Shown here: one piece after another, positions 18,999 to 28,360 of the stretch
Position numbering within the stretch: position 1 is the stretch's first letter
How the letters are laid out: each line of letters begins with the position of its first letter
Notes under the pieces: model-generated
Databases searched by the model: none
Told to the model about the DNA's origin: nothing
The model's input: the letters and a program-made list of their open reading frames with translations, nothing else
Position numbers and translations under genes: made by a program
Source: an uncultured Erysipelotrichaceae bacterium
GTDB lineage: Bacteria > Bacillota_I > Bacilli_A > Erysipelotrichales > Erysipelotrichaceae
DNA length: 64,000 nt
NCBI GenBank assembly: GCA_945877405.1
Contig: CAMCSA010000002.1
Span: 1 to 64,000, forward strand
Direction: 5' to 3'

Positions 18999-20204
18999 AT
19001 GAATGCTGAAACACTGTTAAAGGAAGCAGAGCAGCTGCAGCCATCTCTGCAAGCTTGCAGAAGAGATATTCATCAACATCCGGAAATCGGATTTGATCTT
19101 TCAAGAACAAAAGAAAAGGTAAGAGCGGAACTGATCCGCTTAGGATATGAACCACAGGATTGTGGAAAGTGTGGACTGGTTGCGCTGGCTGGTGGGAAAA
19201 AACCAGGTAGAACCATTCTGATTCGTGCGGATATGGATGCATTGCCGATCAAAGAGGAAGCAGATGTTGACTATGCAAGCAAGATTGATGGCATGATGCA
19301 TGGATGTGGTCATGATATGCATACCGCAATGCTTCTTGGTGCTGCTGCTTTACTCAAAAAACATGAAGATGAACTGGAAGGAACGGTAAAGCTGATGTTC
19401 CAGCCGGCAGAAGAAATCTTCCAGGGATCCGATGACATGATTTCTGCAGGCGTTCTTGAAAATCCACATGTGGATGCAGCCTATATGATTCATGTAGTAG
19501 CTGGTATGCCAGTGCCTGCTGGATGTCTGATGGTTCCTCCTGGAGGAACAGGAATGGCAGGATGCCAGCAGTACAGGATCATTGTCAAGGGTAAGGGAGG
19601 ACATGGAGCCCGCCCTGAAGTTGCGATTGATCCGATTACAGCAGCTGCCCATATTCACATTGCCTTACAGGAAATCAACAGTCGCGAGCTGAATCCAAGT
19701 GAATTCGGTGTCTTTACAACAGGCCTGTTCAAGGGTGGAGAGGCTTCCAATATCATTCCCGATACTGCTGAAATGAGAGGTACAATCCGTACCGGCAATG
19801 TGGAAACAAATGAATATATCAAAAAGAGAATGGAAGAAATCGCAACAGGAGTCGGACACGCCTTCCGTTGTGAAGTGGAAGTTGAATTCTTTGATTTCTG
19901 TCCACCGATGCTGGCAGATGACGAGCTTTCCGTATGTGCGGAAAAGTATGGTCAGCAGCTGTTTGGCCAGGGTTGCTTTGTGATGAAAGACAATACGAAA
20001 GTCGGTGGTGGCAGTGAAGATTTTGCTTTTGTTGCGGCAAAGGTTCCTGCAGTCGGTATGTTTTTAAGTGCAGGTAATTCCAATGAAGGATATATTTATT
20101 CCCAGCACCATCCGATGGTACGTTTCGATGATTCCGTGCTGTATCGAGGAAGTGCTTCTCTTGCATGGCTGTCATACCGATGGCTGCAGGATCATCACGC
20201 ATGA
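18999..20204 (+). CDS. M20 family metallopeptidase / N-acyl amino acid amidohydrolase
   Basis: RRDIHQHPEIGFD, DMDALPI, MHGCGHDMHTAMLLGAA, FQPAEE, GGSEDFAF. Confidence 0.92.
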   Translation: MNAETLLKEAEQLQPSLQACRRDIHQHPEIGFDLSRTKEKVRAELIRLGYEPQDCGKCGLVALAGGKKPGRTILIRADMDALPIKEEADVDYASKIDGMMHGCGHDMHTAMLLGAAALLKKHEDELEGTVKLMFQPAEEIFQGSDDMISAGVLENPHVDAAYMIHVVAGMPVPAGCLMVPPGGTGMAGCQQYRIIVKGKGGHGARPEVAIDPITAAAHIHIALQEINSRELNPSEFGVFTTGLFKGGEASNIIPDTAEMRGTIRTGNVETNEYIKKRMEEIATGVGHAFRCEVEVEFFDFCPPMLADDELSVCAEKYGQQLFGQGCFVMKDNTKVGGGSEDFAFVAAKVPAVGMFLSAGNSNEGYIYSQHHPMVRFDDSVLYRGSASLAWLSYRWLQDHHA

Positions 20205-20209
20205 TTTCT

Positions 20210-20230
20210 GACTGCTCCGGCAGTCTTTTT
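20210..20230 (+). terminator. intrinsic terminator
   Basis: GACTGC-TCCG-GCAGTC TTTTT. Confidence 0.7.
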
Positions 20231-20280
20231 CTTATGTCAGCTCCATAAAAAACAGCCATGGCACTGCCATGACTGAATGA

Positions 20281-21027
20281 TCAGTATGCGTTATAACTCC
20301 AACCCCAATGTGTGCCATCTTCCGCAAACAGATGGATTGTGTAATGACCGGCAGGTAATGATACATCCCCTGTCTTTTCCTCATTCTGTGCATCACAGAT
20401 GAGTGTCCATGTTCCATCATCTGCCTTGGCATAAGCTATACCATGTCCACCACTGGAAGTGTCCAGGGTAATGGAGAAACCACTGCTGACATTAATTTCA
20501 AAAGAATCCTGTTCATTCAGATCAGTTGGAGGCTGTGAGGAAGAAGGTTTTTGAGCTGTAGAAGAACTGTTGTTATCAATGGTTTCCTTATTGTCGTTGT
20601 CCACTGTTTCCTCCTGAACGGAATATGTGTTGGAGGAATGGTTGAAGACAAGCGTGAATTCAGCCGGTACAGAATACTGTGATTTGTTTTCTGTACGGTT
20701 GATGGTTGTGGAGGCAACCAGATTTCCTTCCTTGTCACGGCTTAATGTGATGCTATCAGCGGATACCCATCCATAGGTTCCGATTTCATACATCTGGGAA
20801 AGCTTGTTGTTGATGGAGGAAACAACAGACTGCATCTGATAGGATGTCAGTTCGAGATCTCCTTTTGAGCTGGAAACAGAGGAAGTATCCTCTTTGTTTT
20901 CATCTGTGTTATTTTCCACTTCTGATGAATCAACGCTGCTTTTTGGTGTTTCATCTTTTTTACTGCAGGCAGTAAGGGAAGTCAGAAGAAACATGCTGAT
21001 TGCTGCCAATGTGATTTTTCTGATCAT
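20281..21027 (-). CDS. hypothetical lipoprotein
   Basis: Signal peptide with lipobox LTAC; Ser/Asn/Asp-rich linker. Confidence 0.7.
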   Translation of the reverse strand: MIRKITLAAISMFLLTSLTACSKKDETPKSSVDSSEVENNTDENKEDTSSVSSSKGDLELTSYQMQSVVSSINNKLSQMYEIGTYGWVSADSITLSRDKEGNLVASTTINRTENKSQYSVPAEFTLVFNHSSNTYSVQEETVDNDNKETIDNNSSSTAQKPSSSQPPTDLNEQDSFEINVSSGFSITLDTSSGGHGIAYAKADDGTWTLICDAQNEEKTGDVSLPAGHYTIHLFAEDGTHWGWSYNAY

Positions 21028-21653
21028 ATAATCTCCTTTTCAACAGTGATATCTTTCACAAATACCGGTATGATGGTACCTTTGGAAAGATCTGTGATTG
21101 TCTGTTCGATATCATCTCTGTCCGTATCAAACAGACAGGATACCTGTTCATCATACATCATGTTTCGAACATTTGTATACTTTCTTAACCATGTTTCGAC
21201 TGTTCCGGATAATGCATATGGATAGGTTACCATATACTGATGGTGGATGATATCTTCACATTTCGGTGCTTCCTTGAGTGCTTCCGCAATACAGCCCCCA
21301 TATGCTCTGACAAGTCCTCCTGTACCAAGCTTGATTCCGCCAAAATATCTGACTGCACAGGCACATACATCTTCCAGACCACTGTTTCGGATAGCTTCCA
21401 GCATCGGCATGCCGGCTGTACCGGAAGGTTCTCTGTTGTCGTTGGATCGCTGGATGGACTGATTCGGACCACATTGATAGGCGGTGCATACATGCGTCGC
21501 ATCTCTGAACTCATTTCTGACTTCATCGATATAGGCGCGTGCCTCATCTTCATTTCTGCATGTCTTAACACATGCGATGAACACGGATTTGTTGACTGTG
21601 ATTTCTTTTCTGTATTCTTCTTTGATCCGCATAATCGTATTTATCACTTCCAT
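21024..21653 (-). CDS. YigZ/IMPACT family protein
   Basis: KSVFIACVKTCRNEDEARAYIDEVRNEFRDATHVCTAYQCG, EPSGTAGMPMLEAI, VRYFGGIKLGTGGLVRAYG. Confidence 0.9.
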   Translation of the reverse strand: MEVINTIMRIKEEYRKEITVNKSVFIACVKTCRNEDEARAYIDEVRNEFRDATHVCTAYQCGPNQSIQRSNDNREPSGTAGMPMLEAIRNSGLEDVCACAVRYFGGIKLGTGGLVRAYGGCIAEALKEAPKCEDIIHHQYMVTYPYALSGTVETWLRKYTNVRNMMYDEQVSCLFDTDRDDIEQTITDLSKGTIIPVFVKDITVEKEII

Positions 21654-21684
21654 AGTATAATACTATGAGTCAGGTAGAAAAACT

Positions 21685-23496
21685 ATGTCAAAAATCAAAC
21701 AGTTAGATGCGCATACCGCAAATATGATTGCTGCAGGTGAGGTTGTGGAACGCCCGATGGGTGTTGTCAAGGAACTTGTGGAAAACGCCATTGATGCCGG
21801 CAGTACAAGAATTATCGTATCCATTGAAGAAGGCGGTATGAAAAAACTGACCGTTACAGATAATGGCTGTGGTATGGACGCGCAGGATGCACAGCTCTGC
21901 TTTGAACGTCATGCAACATCAAAGATTCACACCTCCAATGATCTGTGGTCCATTCAAACTCTCGGGTTCCGAGGAGAAGCGTTGCCATCCATTGGTGCAG
22001 TTGCCAGAGTAACTGTAAACACAAGCGATGGGGAGGATGCAACACAGGTTGTTGTTGCCTATGGTAAGAAGGAATCGGCAGGACCATATCCTTGTAATCA
22101 GGGAACGGAAATCAGTGTGGAAGGTCTGTTCTATCAGACACCGGCAAGACTGAAGCATATGCGGTCAGCTTCGTATGAAGGGTCACTGATTCAGGAAGTC
22201 GTGCAGAAATTTGCTCTAGCACATCCGGAGATCTCATTCCGTCTGATCAATGATGGAAAAGATGCATTCCGTACAACCGGACAGTCAGATCTGCTTGAAG
22301 TCATGTATGCCGTCTTTGGTAGAAGTGCTGTTGAAAATGCCATTGAATGTCATCTGGAGGATTTTGACTATCAGGTGAATGGTTATGTAATTGCTCCATC
22401 GGTTACAAGAGCTTCCCGTAATCTGATGCATATCTTTCTGAATGGAAGAATGGTAAAGACATACCGCCTGTACAAGGCAGTTCAGGAAGGGTATTACGGT
22501 CTGATTCCAGATGGAAGATATCCGTTATGCGTATTGAATATAGAAATGGATCCTCATCTTCTGGATGTCAATGTGCATCCATCCAAATGGGAAGTACGTA
22601 TTTCCAAGGAACAGCAGCTGGAACTGCTGATCAAAGAGGGTGTGGGAAAACTGCTGCACAGCCAGGAAATCATTCCGGAAAGTAAACCGGAGCCGATTAC
22701 CTATTTCCAGCCGATCTCATTGGATTTTGATGAAGTTCAGTATGAATCTGAAAAACCATCAGTCAATCTCAGGAAAGCCCCGGAAACAACCTCAGTTGCG
22801 ATGAATGCTTTTGTCAAAGAGGCAATCCGTACAGAAAGCGCACAGGATGAGCAGATTCTGCGCCAGCTGCATCAGAAACTGGAAGAAAAGGAAAAGAAGG
22901 AAGAAGAGGAGGAAGAAAGAATTCCGCTTCCTGAACTTTCTGTGATCGGACTGTATCGGAAAAGGTTTATTCTGTGTGAAACACCAAAAGGCCTTGCGGT
23001 GATTGATGCACATCAGGCTAGACGCCGTATTGCTTATGAATCCGTTCTTGGACAGATGGATGCATCAGCTGCCATGGTTGATCTTCTTGTGCCTGTAACA
23101 TTGCATGTGTCAGATGATCTTTGCCGCAGGCTGGATGAAATCAATTCCCTTTTACAGGATACAAAGCTGCAGTTTGAAATGTTTGGTGAAGATGCATTAC
23201 TTGTGCGTAGTATCCCGTCCTGGATGCAGGGAATCAATGTGGAACAGTTCTGCATTGATCTGCTGGATGGTATCCGCGATGAATCCTCTGTGCAGATCAG
23301 ACAGAAAATCCGTCATAAAATCGCATCTTCAGCAACCAGAAATCTGAGTGAAAAACAGACATCTTTTACAGTGGATGAAATGAAGAGCCTTCTGGAACGA
23401 CTGAGAAGCTGTGATAATCCATTTACCGGTGTGAATGGTGGTACAATCATTCAGATCGTTGATGACAGTCAGCTGATGAAAGGGTTCTCCTTATGA
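21685..23496 (+). CDS. mutL: DNA mismatch repair protein MutL
   Basis: IAAGEVVERPMGVVKELVENAIDAGS, DNGCGM, TLGFRGEALPSIGAV; C-terminal endonuclease motifs degenerate. Confidence 0.93.
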   Translation: MSKIKQLDAHTANMIAAGEVVERPMGVVKELVENAIDAGSTRIIVSIEEGGMKKLTVTDNGCGMDAQDAQLCFERHATSKIHTSNDLWSIQTLGFRGEALPSIGAVARVTVNTSDGEDATQVVVAYGKKESAGPYPCNQGTEISVEGLFYQTPARLKHMRSASYEGSLIQEVVQKFALAHPEISFRLINDGKDAFRTTGQSDLLEVMYAVFGRSAVENAIECHLEDFDYQVNGYVIAPSVTRASRNLMHIFLNGRMVKTYRLYKAVQEGYYGLIPDGRYPLCVLNIEMDPHLLDVNVHPSKWEVRISKEQQLELLIKEGVGKLLHSQEIIPESKPEPITYFQPISLDFDEVQYESEKPSVNLRKAPETTSVAMNAFVKEAIRTESAQDEQILRQLHQKLEEKEKKEEEEEERIPLPELSVIGLYRKRFILCETPKGLAVIDAHQARRRIAYESVLGQMDASAAMVDLLVPVTLHVSDDLCRRLDEINSLLQDTKLQFEMFGEDALLVRSIPSWMQGINVEQFCIDLLDGIRDESSVQIRQKIRHKIASSATRNLSEKQTSFTVDEMKSLLERLRSCDNPFTGVNGGTIIQIVDDSQLMKGFSL

Positions 23497-24404
23497 AAAA
23501 AGTGCTTGTCATTGCCGGACCTACAGCGGTAGGAAAATCAGACTTTGCGGTATCAATTGCACGAAAGCTGGGCATGGAAATCATCAGTGGGGATTCAATT
23601 CAGGTATACAGAGGTCTTGATATCGGAAGTGGAAAGATCACAGAAGAGGAAATGCAGGGAGTACCGCATCATCTGATCGATATTCTTCCTCCAACTGCAT
23701 CCTACAGTGCGGCTGATTTCCAGTCCATGGCAAGAGACCTGATTGATCACAGTGAAAAAGGGATGATCATATGTGGAGGAACAGGGCTGTATCTTAAGGC
23801 ATGCCTGTATGACTATTCCTTCAACCAGGAAGAAGGAGAGTCTTCCTGTGATCCCTCATTGGAACAGTATACAAACCAGCAGCTGTATGACATGCTTGAA
23901 AAAACAGATCCAATCCAGGCTCAGAAAATCCATGTCAATAACAGAAGAAGACTGTTGCGTTCTTTGACCATACAGATAAGAAGTGGAAAACCACAGAGTC
24001 AGATGGAAAAGGAACAGTCTCATCAGATGATTTATGATACGAAAATCATCGGCTGTACAATGGAACGATCCATGCTGTATGAAAGGATCAACAGGCGTGT
24101 GGGACTGATGTATGAAAAAGGACTTTGTGGTGAAGTGGAAAAACTGCTGAAACAGGGAGTCAGCTTTGATCACCAGTCCATGCAGGGCATTGGTTATAAG
24201 GAATGGAAACCATATTTTGAAGGGTGCGCCACACAACAGGAGGTCATTGAAGAAATCCGGAAGCATTCACGCCAGTTTGCTAAAAGACAGTATACATGGC
24301 TGAATCATCAGATGCCTGTAGAATGGTGTGATATGTCCGATCCTTCTGAAATTCAACATACAGTTGAACAGATAGAACAGTGGTATACAAAAACGTCAAA
24401 GTGA
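23493..24404 (+). CDS. miaA: tRNA dimethylallyltransferase MiaA
   Basis: VIAGPTAVGKSDFAVSIARKLGMEIISGDSIQVYRGLDIGSGKI, GGTGLYLKA; overlaps mutL stop. Confidence 0.93.
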   Translation: MKKVLVIAGPTAVGKSDFAVSIARKLGMEIISGDSIQVYRGLDIGSGKITEEEMQGVPHHLIDILPPTASYSAADFQSMARDLIDHSEKGMIICGGTGLYLKACLYDYSFNQEEGESSCDPSLEQYTNQQLYDMLEKTDPIQAQKIHVNNRRRLLRSLTIQIRSGKPQSQMEKEQSHQMIYDTKIIGCTMERSMLYERINRRVGLMYEKGLCGEVEKLLKQGVSFDHQSMQGIGYKEWKPYFEGCATQQEVIEEIRKHSRQFAKRQYTWLNHQMPVEWCDMSDPSEIQHTVEQIEQWYTKTSK

Positions 24405-24465
24405 TGTTTGATTATCCACATGTAAATCTCTATACTTAATGGTATTCACGAAAGGAGTGATCGTC

Positions 24466-25173
24466 ATGAGTGAATATAACTACAATGAATCGACTTATGG
24501 AGTCAGTGGCGTCAACGCCTACATTACAAAGGTATTTACAAAGATGGGACTGGGACTTCTTGTTACAGCTCTGGTTGCGTTTATAACAGAATATTTCGGG
24601 CTGTATTACAGATACTATATGATGACAGGAGGCCTTGGTACAATGCTTCTTGTATTCGTCCAGTTCGGTCTGTGTATTTCCATGGGACACAATCTGATTG
24701 ACAGAGATACCCGTACAACAAATCTGCTGTTCATGTGCTATGCAGCAGTAACAGGATTCACATTCTCCACACTGTTTGCAGTATATGGAACAGGTACACT
24801 TGTCGGAGCTTTTGCTTTCACATCAGTTCTGTTCTTCTCAATGGCCATCATCGGTCATACAACCAATGTGGATATTTCAAGATTCTCAGGACTTCTGATG
24901 GGAGGTCTGATTGCACTGCTGATTACAACAGTCGTCTCCATGTTCATCCCTGCATTACGTTCTTCTCTGTTGATCAGCTACCTTGGAATCATCGTGTTCC
25001 TTGGTTTGACAGCATGGGACATGCAGAGAATCAAGCAGATCTACTTTCAGACTGGTGGATATGGAACTGCAGCTGAAAACCTTGCAGTATATGGTGCGTT
25101 TGAACTGTACCTGGATTTCCTGAATATCTTCCTGTATGTATTAAGAATTCTTGGCACTTCAAGAGACAACTGA
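24466..25173 (+). CDS. Bax inhibitor-1/YccA family membrane protein
   Basis: Seven hydrophobic segments, FTKMGLGLLVTALVAF, LGLTAWDMQRIK; RBS AAAGGAG before ATG 24466. Confidence 0.85.
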   Translation: MSEYNYNESTYGVSGVNAYITKVFTKMGLGLLVTALVAFITEYFGLYYRYYMMTGGLGTMLLVFVQFGLCISMGHNLIDRDTRTTNLLFMCYAAVTGFTFSTLFAVYGTGTLVGAFAFTSVLFFSMAIIGHTTNVDISRFSGLLMGGLIALLITTVVSMFIPALRSSLLISYLGIIVFLGLTAWDMQRIKQIYFQTGGYGTAAENLAVYGAFELYLDFLNIFLYVLRILGTSRDN

Positions 25174-25188
25174 TCGATTCACAAACTG

Positions 25189-25214
25189 AGGCTGTGGCAG
25201 TAACACAGCCTTTT
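25189..25214 (+). terminator. intrinsic terminator
   Basis: AGGCTGTG-GCAGTAA-CACAGCCT TTT. Confidence 0.6.
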
Positions 25215-25331
25215 GTTGTTGTTTCAAAAAAGGAATGCCTGCAAGTCTTTGAATATGGATGGATTCACAGGCTTTTCTTATGGGTAAATACATGTACATT
25301 TATAAACTACAGGTTATAATGAAAGCGGAAA

Positions 25332-26036
25332 ATGACTATGGAAATTGTAAATCTGAAGTTTAATGAATATTATCATCAGTTCATGACGTTTGAAGCGGAT
25401 GATCTGACGGAAAAATGTAAAGATAAAATCAGTGTTAACACAGATGACTGCTATGCACTATGCTCATGTTGGATTAATGAGGAAGGAGAGCTGCTGTTTC
25501 AGGTGCTTTCCATCGGACCGACATGGGAAACATGCACAAGAGGTCTTGAGATGGAAGAAATGCTGGCGTTCTTTACCTATGATGACATTGCCCACTGTGA
25601 AGTACGCATGGTAGAGCCGGATTTTGAAATGGTGCAGAAGAATGCGGCGTTTCTTGACACTGTGGAAAATGATGTTGATGAAGAACTGATCGAACTGCGT
25701 CAGGACGAAAGACTGGATGATCTGAGAGACAGAATGTATCCGGATATGGTGGAACTGACATGTTTTTCTCATGGCAGAATGATGTATTGCATGATGATGC
25801 TCAAAGATGTGAAGGGACCGTTTATCTGTGGTGAGGTTGTTGAACCAGAGGAAATGGAACTGCCTGAAGGAGAACTGACATATGCACTACCTTATATCGG
25901 GCCTTCCGGTATTGGCCTGTTGCGTGTTTACGGCGACAGTTCCATGAATGAAGATGAGCAGCAAATCCTGCAAGAAATCATCCATGCTGCAGAAGAACAT
26001 GGATTCGGCTTTGATGGCTATCATCTGAAAAACTGA
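25332..26036 (+). CDS. hypothetical acidic protein
   Basis: Complete 234-aa ORF in operon-like order with the next gene; no family recognised. Confidence 0.7.
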   Translation: MTMEIVNLKFNEYYHQFMTFEADDLTEKCKDKISVNTDDCYALCSCWINEEGELLFQVLSIGPTWETCTRGLEMEEMLAFFTYDDIAHCEVRMVEPDFEMVQKNAAFLDTVENDVDEELIELRQDERLDDLRDRMYPDMVELTCFSHGRMMYCMMMLKDVKGPFICGEVVEPEEMELPEGELTYALPYIGPSGIGLLRVYGDSSMNEDEQQILQEIIHAAEEHGFGFDGYHLKN

Positions 26037-26049
26037 AAGGAAAGCTTAC

Positions 26050-26694
26050 ATGAGTGAAACAAGAGAAATCACATATACGTGTCCTTATTGTGGAAAACAG
26101 TTTGAAATCAGAATCTATGATTCGATCAATGTTGCTGGTGATCCTGATTTAAGAGATCTGTGTGTATCCGGGGATGTATTTACGCATTCTTGCCCACACT
26201 GCCATAAGAGTTTTATGGTGTTCAATCCTTTGCTGTATATGGATCCTGAGCACAGATTTGTCATCTGGGCATCTGAATCGGATCATATCACAGGTCTGAA
26301 ATCACTTGTAGAGCCTTTGAAAAAAGCAGGCTATACATTAAGAAGATGCCCGAGTGTAAAGGAGTTCGTGGAAAAGATTACCATTCTGGAAGAAGGAACG
26401 GATGATGTTATGGTAGAGCTTGCCAAGTATGACAGCTTTATCGAATATATTGATAACAGAAAGGGAAATCCATCTGATGTGACAGGCATCCGCTATGAAT
26501 ATACAAAGGATGACATCATGAAAGTTACAATCATGGCAGATGATAAATCCATGTCCTTTCTGATCCCAACTGGTGCATTAAAAGAAGAGATTGCCGCGGA
26601 GGCTGAAACATTCAAAGTGGATGATATGGACTTTCCAGTTGTCAATGATCAGTGGATCATTTCCCTGTTCACGAAGGCTTCTGGAAAGGCCTGA
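26050..26694 (+). CDS. CpXC domain-containing protein
   Basis: TYTCPYCGKQFEIRIYDSINVAGDPDLRDLCVSGDVFTHSCPHCHKSFMVFNPLLYMD. Confidence 0.75.
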   Translation: MSETREITYTCPYCGKQFEIRIYDSINVAGDPDLRDLCVSGDVFTHSCPHCHKSFMVFNPLLYMDPEHRFVIWASESDHITGLKSLVEPLKKAGYTLRRCPSVKEFVEKITILEEGTDDVMVELAKYDSFIEYIDNRKGNPSDVTGIRYEYTKDDIMKVTIMADDKSMSFLIPTGALKEEIAAEAETFKVDDMDFPVVNDQWIISLFTKASGKA

Positions 26695-26852
26695 ACCGTT
26701 ATTGACCGACGGTCACACAATTTCACATAAATAAGACACATTTACTTGATAAAGATTTTGTATCTTATATGTGCAGACGGAAACGATCTGTATGTCAGTT
26801 GCAACCCCTGGCAGTTGGCAGTATTTCTATCCCCTTATAATTTAGATGAGAT

Positions 26853-26872
26853 GGCTCCTCACGGAGCCTTTT
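26853..26872 (+). terminator. candidate intrinsic terminator
   Basis: GGCTCC-TCAC-GGAGCC TTTT. Confidence 0.55.
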
Positions 26873-26946
26873 CACATGGAAAACGCTTTCAATTTTGATG
26901 GAAAGTTGTATCATTAATAGGTGACAGAAAAAGGGGAGTAACAAAC

Positions 26947-27468
26947 ATGGCAAATCAGACAGTATGTCCACATTGTGGCAGTAAAAACATAGAGGCAGTA
27001 GAAAATCATTTCAAATGTAATGACTGCCGACTGGATTTTGGCAGAGTTGAATACAGTGACAACGGCAATCCGCTTGTTGAGGAAGTACATGGGCTTCGTT
27101 TTCGTTATGGTGATATTGTCAGCGGTAGTGTCCGCCTGCGTATGGCAGAAGATGGCGATGTATGCGTATTTGAAGTATATGATGCCAATGAAGGTGGCGT
27201 TGATAAAGTCGCTGATGTACTGACAATGGATGAATGGAAAGCATTTAAGGAAACACTGTATCACAAGCTGTACCTGGCTGACTGGGATAAGGAATATATC
27301 CCTGTCAATGATGGCCAGAGAGTTAGTGAAAACAATGACTGGGAACTGGGTGTTCTGCTTGATGATGGTGAAGAGATGGTATATCGGGGATATGATGAAT
27401 TCCCTACTTATTGGAAGGGATTCCTGAAACTCATTGATCCGTTCTTCGCACGTCTTAACAGAGAGTAA
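26947..27468 (+). CDS. zinc-ribbon-containing hypothetical protein
   Basis: N-terminal CPHCGSKNIEAVENHFKCNDC zinc ribbon, good RBS. Confidence 0.75.
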   Translation: MANQTVCPHCGSKNIEAVENHFKCNDCRLDFGRVEYSDNGNPLVEEVHGLRFRYGDIVSGSVRLRMAEDGDVCVFEVYDANEGGVDKVADVLTMDEWKAFKETLYHKLYLADWDKEYIPVNDGQRVSENNDWELGVLLDDGEEMVYRGYDEFPTYWKGFLKLIDPFFARLNRE

Positions 27469-27474
27469 GTGATT

Positions 27475-27504
27475 GCCATGGCGTTGGTGTCATGGCTTTT
27501 GTTT
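27475..27504 (+). terminator. candidate intrinsic terminator
   Basis: GCCATG ... CATGGC TTTTGTTTT. Confidence 0.5.
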
Positions 27505-27538
27505 TACGCAGGCAGGTAAGATATGCTAGAATTGCGCC

Positions 27539-28360
27539 ATGGAAAAACAGCTGTTCTTTTTTGATATGGATGGCACACTGATCAGTGGTGTGACAAGAAA
27601 AATACTGCCATCTTCTATACAGGCAATCGAATCGTTACAGAAACAGGGCCATCTGTGTTTTCTGTGTACAGGAAGATCGTACCAGATGGCGATGGAATAC
27701 AGCGATGTGATTCATCCGGATGGTGTTGTGTTCTGTAATGGGGCAGGTATCATCATGGATGGAAAAATGGTGAACTCTCATCCGATACAGGCAGAAGATG
27801 TGGAATCTTTGCGCAGGCTGTGTTCCCGTATGTGTGGCGGTCTGCAGTTATTGAATGAATCCTTTTCCTTTCAGAATATGCTGAATGGATTTCTGATCCG
27901 ACTTGTTTATCCAAAGAAAGCTTTGAGCCTGTCAATGCAGCAGAAGCAGTGCAGAAAAAGCATGGTCTGGATGAACCGGTATCATGGGCAGGACATTCTG
28001 AAAGCGGATGTGTTCTTTTTTACAAAGAAACAGGCAGACAGTTTTTTTGTACAGATGCCATCGGGGCTGCAGGCAATTCGAACAAGAGGTAAGCATCTGC
28101 ATCAGGCTGAAATCATGGTGAATTCGATCAGCAAGGCATCAGGTGTGAAAAAGGTTGTAGAAATACTCGAGGTGGATCCTGCAAATACATGGTGTTTTGG
28201 AGATTCCATCAATGATGTGGAAATGATGCATGTATGCGGTCATTCCATTGCGATGGGAAATGGTGGTTCCGTTGTAAAGGAAGTTGCGGATTATGTAACG
28301 GATGATAACAGTCATGATGGTATCGCAAAAGCATTGGAATATTTTGGATGGAGGCTGTAA
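27539..28360 (+). CDS. Cof-type HAD hydrolase, probably frame-disrupted internally
   Basis: FFDMDGTLISG, CTGRSY, GDSINDVEMM; see finding on the internal shifted segment. Confidence 0.7.
   Translation: MEKQLFFFDMDGTLISGVTRKILPSSIQAIESLQKQGHLCFLCTGRSYQMAMEYSDVIHPDGVVFCNGAGIIMDGKMVNSHPIQAEDVESLRRLCSRMCGGLQLLNESFSFQNMLNGFLIRLVYPKKALSLSMQQKQCRKSMVWMNRYHGQDILKADVFFFTKKQADSFFVQMPSGLQAIRTRGKHLHQAEIMVNSISKASGVKKVVEILEVDPANTWCFGDSINDVEMMHVCGHSIAMGNGGSVVKEVADYVTDDNSHDGIAKALEYFGWRL

Noticed and set aside
22860-22930. Repeat-like AAGAAGGAAGAAGAGGAGGAAGAA tract
   Set aside because: Simple Lys/Glu-coding purine run in the MutL linker, not a genomic repeat element.
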